Shown here piece by piece: positions 59,752 to 64,000 of a stretch of 64,000 bases of DNA. Under the pieces are notes generated by a model that was not told the origin of the DNA, made no database searches, and saw nothing but the letters and a program-made list of their open reading frames with translations. This DNA comes from Umbelopsis ramanniana AG (lineage: Eukaryota > Mucoromycota > Umbelopsidomycetes > Umbelopsidales > Umbelopsidaceae). Every line of letters begins with the position of its first letter. Within the stretch, counting starts at the first letter, position 1. A program made the translations under genes and the position numbers. Where the stretch lies: positions 124,001 to 188,000 of the forward strand of contig NW_026252115.1 of the NCBI RefSeq assembly GCF_025399195.1. The letters run 5' to 3'.

Positions 59752-60419
59752 TTCATGTCTATCCCCTCTCTCCGTGCCTGGTGCACAAGCTGTCTTTTGT
59801 AGAAATGAAAGTTTTCCCCCTTCTTGTAGTTCATAAATGAAAAAAGAAAAAAAAAGAACTTGTCCAGAATGGCTACAGCAGCTACGTTCACTTTTTTGTG
59901 CCCATGGCATACACACCATATTGATTGTTTGGCCTATTGTTTTTGACAACCGCGGATGAAATGGATGGTTAGACTATCCTTGAAACTACATCATTGGTGC
60001 ACCTTGCGCAACGTTTAAACCAAGCTGTAAACCCACTAATGTGTGACAAGTCGCTCTTTTCCACGTTGGTAGCCACCGTCATGACCATTGGAGGAAGCCG
60101 ACTTTGAAGCTGAGAGGAAATTGTATAACCTAGAAAGGGCCCACTGTGTCGAGAGTAAAACGTTTTTCCTGATGTATCTTTTTGCGTAGCTAAACTCATT
60201 CAGTCCACGGATATCTGACTTACGGTCTTGGCAAACGGTAACACATCGTATTCGGTTACACGGTCGTGAGACCCTCACATGAAACACCAAGCCATGACCC
60301 GGTCAGTTTTAGTTCATAGCAAGATGCTCAAGCCAACAGGACGATATGATACATGTTTGTTCTTTTTCATTAAAAAAGAGGATTGTAACTATACAATAAG
60401 TCGATGTTTCCGGCTCATT
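59752..60419. other. Convergent intergenic region
   Basis: About 670 bp between the secreted-protein gene (+) and the phosphatase gene (-). Only short ORFs, no RNA gene seen. Confidence 0.45.
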
Positions 60420-61287
60420 CTATTTCTTGGGAGAACTTGGTGGATGTATTGGGTGGCCGTAAACATGGTCCATTTCTATGATCCAGTGGCAATAGGCGTT
60501 AATTCACACACACAAAGGATGGCGGATACCACGAGCCAAAGAAATAAAAATGATATTCAGCATGAAACTCACGTTCTTCGTCTTGATTGGAATGCGTCTC
60601 TAAAAACTTCTTGTACGCTGGGTGATTGACATCTACACGGTTTCCCATGGTCTGATAAAGTCGTAGCTGGTCTATGAATCCCTGGTTAGGCGTAACAAAT
60701 GGCCGCACTCGTTTGAGCATGGCCAAAGCCTCCTTGTACCTCATATTGTTAAGTCGCATCAAGTAAGCTGTGACTATGGTGGCACTCCTTGACACACCAG
60801 CCACGCAATGCACGAGGACTTTATCACCCGATTCTAAAATGTGATGGATGAAATCATATGTCTCATCGAAATACTGTATTATGTTTTGCTGTGGCGCATC
60901 TAACACCACAATGATCTAAAGCAAAGACGTGTAAGCAACAGCATAGGAGTTTACCGTCAAAGGGGGGGGGGGATGAAACCCCGATACTGGGCCGTCATTT
61001 ACCTTGTTGACAATGCCTTTATCTACATGGTGTGGCTTAAAGTGACCAAGGGAAAGTATGTACGATATGTGCTCCTTCTGAAGAAAGTGAAGACTCTCTG
61101 CTGCCGTGAAGCCTCCAATCCATAGACCATCCATGACTTCTTGAGCTACGCTCGTCATTAAGATCCCGCCAGGTTGACCGTTTGCGTCATTTTCTAACGT
61201 GGAGTATAAATGTGAGTAGGAATCTAATGGTGGATGTCCTTCATGTTCAGTATCGTCAATGGCCATAGCGTTATCAAAGGCGACCAT
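60420..61287 (-). CDS. Dual-specificity protein phosphatase
   Basis: Cysteine-based phosphatase of 227 residues from three exons (61287-61003, 60915-60573, 60475-60420). The N-terminal extension has MVAFDNAMAIDDTEHEGHPP. The catalytic domain shows MDGLWIGGFTAAESLHFLQK, HISYILSLGHFKP, YFDETYDFIHHILESGDKVL and the active-site loop VHCVAGVSRSATIVTAYLMR (C-x5-R), then RPFVTPNQGFIDQL. It resembles the Yvh1/DUSP12 catalytic half but lacks the zinc-binding tail, so it is an atypical small DSP. If the last intron (GTGAGT donor) is kept, the protein instead ends at 60499 with a different 23-residue tail (233 residues). An ATG at 61488 is in frame upstream; I prefer 61287 as the upstream part looks non-coding. 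Confidence 0.88.
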
Positions 61288-61612
61288 ATTGATGCAAAAT
61301 TGCCTGCGCGCCAATTCAAATGGTCGTGAGTGTGACTGGCCAGCATATTTTCTGGGTTTGAGCTTAAGCGGCCAAGCCGATTCAAACAACACAATGCCCG
61401 TAAAATGATACCTAGAAATATGACCACTAGTAAAAAATACGTTGGTCCAGAGTAAACCAGCGGAACTTTTCGAGTAAAAACAGTACATTATTCAACTTTA
61501 TTCAACTTCAACTACATATTCAACAGTATTCTATAAGCTAGCAAAGAGGAGGATATAAATTTTGAGATAAGCTACAATGAATTAAGTAATTGTGTTTTGG
61601 TTTATACACCAT
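61288..61612. other. Intergenic
   Basis: About 325 bp separating the phosphatase start from the methyltransferase stop. Contains a short direct repeat TTCAACTTTATTCAACTTCA near 61493-61512. Confidence 0.4.
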
Positions 61613-62970
61613 TTAAATGCTACTTGTCTTTCGTGCCAAGAAGCAGTAAATGTTGAAAATGGTTTTGCTTGGTCCAAAGTTGGCGATGGCTTGATCCACC
61701 AATTTTTTACCAGTGTGGTCGTCAACCCCCATTTCTTTAGCCAAGAATGGAGCCAACCCTTGAATAGCAGCACCAATGGTGTCAGCCATCAGTTGATCAG
61801 CGCGGGAACCCCAGCCTAATAGATGGTCTGATTAGCTTCTACTGCAAAGGTACTCCGGATAGAATGTTGCATTACCTGCTTCAACGACATATGTAAAATC
61901 ATGAATGATTTCAAATCCAGTTTCTTCCGCTAGTGGATGTAACTGTGCGCAAATGGTAGGTTCTTGCCCTTTCTTGCGCTGAAGCGATGCCACTGTTGAA
62001 AGGATGCGTAAGTTATTTATGCAAGGGCCATTTTTTGATGTTATGTTCTGAAATACTCACAGGCCTCGAAAACTCGCTTGACGGTTGGGTCAGTGGTCTC
62101 AGGCTAAAAAAGGTTCAAAGTCAGAGAAACCGATCAAAGAGCTACAACATGGAGGCCACAAAATGAGACTGCTTACGATGGCAGTGGTTTCGACGTGCTG
62201 GAAATAACCACCATTCTTCAAGGCTGCGTGGATGTTTTTGTAGGTAAGGGCCCACTCTTCCTTGCGAAGACCGAGTGCAAAGAACCTATTTGTTTTGTAT
62301 GAGATTTACAGGTACAGAATGGAAGGACATCGAATTGAACTTACCTCATTTGAACGAAATCAAACTGACGGTCGTAAGTGAGAGGCTCGAGTAAGTTTCC
62401 TTTGTGGAAATGAACGTTGGGAGGATGAATTGCAGTGGGAAAAGTTTCTGCCATGTCCATGCCTTCGAACTCTGAATTAGGAAAATCGGTGGCCATATCC
62501 AACACCCAGCTACCAGGACCACATCCCACATCCAAGGCATATATTCCTTTCTCGAAAAGAGGCGCCATCATCTCCTTGTTAAGAATGTTTCTATGCAAGA
62601 AGGTTCAGCAAAAATGACATCATGCATGTTCGTATACCAGGTGTGTGTTTAAACTCCAGTAATCATCTCATTAGACGTACCCTTTCAGCTGTTCCTTGAC
62701 CACAAAGTGTTGCTATGATGGTACGTTGGCATTAGATTGGAGAAAAAGAAGCTCTAAACTAAAGTGCATTTCGAGATTTACCTGATGAAGTCGATCTTTC
62801 TCGAAATCATCCTTCGGTAGGACGTATGTGCTGCTTTCCACATTATGGAACTCCCGGCCGTGCATCACTCGAGAATTCGACTGAGTGGTACTCCGAGAGC
62901 TCACAATAGAAGGGGTATCGTCCTTCTTCGACTTCTTTTGAAAGCGTAATGTTGATTTCTTGTTGCCCAT
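61613..62970 (-). CDS. SAM-dependent methyltransferase with predicted N-myristoyl site
   Basis: Class I methyltransferase of 312 residues from seven exons (62970-62782, 62712-62681, 62590-62345, 62285-62177, 62103-62061, 61992-61876, 61815-61613). Motif I is ALDVGCGPGSWVLDMATDFP, followed by the acidic SAM-binding position FEGMDMAETFP, motif II-like NVHFHKGNLLEPL, FDFVQMR and a post-motif helix LTYKNIHAALKNGGYFQHVE. Sequence is of the methyltransf_25/LaeA-like type common in Mucorales as multigene families. The N-terminus MGNKKSTLRFQKKSKKD fits a glycine-2 myristoylation signal plus polybasic patch, hinting at membrane attachment. HNVESSTYVLPKDDFEKDRL is the usual lead-in of this family. Substrate unknown. 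Confidence 0.88.
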
Positions 62971-64000
62971 TAGAATAAAGAAAAAAAACGTGCTTCATGT
63001 CCCTGAAGGCAGAAAACTGTAATTCACAAATTATTTGGCCAATCAAGGAGGTGGTAACACTGACACAAAACCAAGCACTCGGAAAGTTGAGTGTTACTCT
63101 GAGACTTCAAAATGTGCTGTTATATTAAAATGATTAAAAAGAAAACTATTCAGTTTCGCGGAGGAAGGAAGTATGGTATTAGAATTAGAAGCATAAAACC
63201 CTTCAATCTGAGCCAGCATGCATTCATAACAACTTGCCTTCTTCATCATATGTCTCCGCTTGTAATTGAAGGTCAACTTTACAAGCGAATACTTTTTTGG
63301 AAGCCAACCATGCTGTTTGCGGTGACGCTGTATACCTTTTTCCCGAGTCCGGAATACATATTCAAACGTAACATCTGCCAATATGTATGTCAATGAGGGT
63401 ATAAAAATGTATTCAGAGTTGCCTCACAGCCTCCTTTCTTAGTCGTGGCCAGTCTGTACCAAAAATTGATTCCTGACTCCCAAGTCTTGAGCCTTGATGG
63501 TTTGCTTTATACCATGGACATTAATTTTGCCAGCTAATTGGTAATGGCCAACATGCAAGAGTGTACTGTAAGGTGTGGTGCTGCTTAGCAGCGAATGTAC
63601 CGCTTAATCAATATCATGAGCTTACAGATGGACAAAGAAAGCAAACTTTTATCAGATTGGGTTGTACGCCTGCACAAAATAGGTTATCCTCGCATCTGCT
63701 GCGTTACCTTTGCCGCGCGGACGCCGTGGCTTATCTTGCATTGGACCGAACGCTCGCTTTTAATGACAATTTGATAAGATAGCGGAATGAGCTACCCAAG
63801 GGTCCCCTTTGATGTTCCGACAACCGAACCAACCGCTATAATAATCATCAATCCCAACATACATCACGCGACTACTGAATGAACTCAAAACGCTCTTAAA
63901 TCTAAATTGTAATGCCTCCGCAGTGTAGCAAGCAAGGCCGAATGAGGCACAATTTTATGTATTTCATTAAGCCACATGGATAATTTTACCCAATGGTTTT
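62971..64000. other. Terminal intergenic region
   Basis: About 1 kb without a supported gene. Short frames at 63094-63396 and 63561-63782 have no recognisable similarity. Confidence 0.45.

Noticed and set aside
63561-63782. 73-aa frame near the right end
   Set aside because: No domain, no splice partners and no homology recognised; treated as chance.

Overview
The window looks like nuclear DNA of a filamentous fungus, probably an early-diverging one (Mucoromycota, Mucorales-like). This is inferred from compact genes on both strands, many introns of about 50-75 nt, Pol III tRNA genes in AT-rich spacers, and the gene set (HOPS, COPII, ESCRT-III, RSC, Zn2Cys6 and forkhead factors, RhoGAP, inositol oxygenase). 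No marker fixes the species. Exon models were built by hand from splice signals, frame and conserved motifs. For every complete model listed as a coding gene, except one low-confidence single ORF and a stop-interrupted candidate, the summed exon length is a multiple of three.

1-8.6 kb: truncated methylcrotonyl-CoA carboxylase alpha (-), inositol oxygenase (-), a 52-aa single-pass membrane protein (-), an F-box/WD40/UIM ubiquitin-ligase subunit (-) and VPS60/CHMP5 (+). 8.8-19 kb: SEC24 (-), a small doubtful coding region with an in-frame TGA (-), then on + an FHA protein, a sphingomyelin-synthase-like phosphatase, enolase-phosphatase E1 and a CDF zinc transporter. 19.8-29.2 kb (+): a 19-exon kinesin containing two microexons, an F-box/LRR protein, RSC9 and a forkhead factor. 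29.5-36.2 kb: Zn2Cys6 regulator (-), BEM46-like hydrolase (+) and a tandem pair of unknown paralogous membrane proteins (+).

36.2-40.7 kb is an AT-rich spacer with tRNA-Pro(AGG) and tRNA-Met(CAT). 40.7-49.9 kb: small basic protein (+), small Pro/Ser-rich protein (-), type II membrane glycosyltransferase (-), aldehyde dehydrogenase (+), F-BAR RhoGAP (+), POP3 (-). 50.3-53.3 kb is a retroelement graveyard, all on -, with at least two Ty3/gypsy pol fragments, a LINE reverse-transcriptase piece, gag and RNase H remnants fused to each other.

54.1-63 kb: PBDC1 (-) and VPS41 (+) share a 174-bp divergent promoter; then a strongly expressed-looking secreted protein (+), a dual-specificity phosphatase (-) and a putatively myristoylated methyltransferase (-). 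The last kilobase has no supported gene.

Functionally this is mostly housekeeping: endomembrane traffic (SEC24, VPS60, VPS41), ubiquitin targeting (F-box proteins), chromatin and transcription (RSC9, forkhead, Zn2Cys6, FHA), signalling (RhoGAP, DSP) and metabolism (MCC, MIOX, UTR4, ALDH). The unfamiliar material is the tandem membrane-protein pair, the small secreted protein and a few small proteins.
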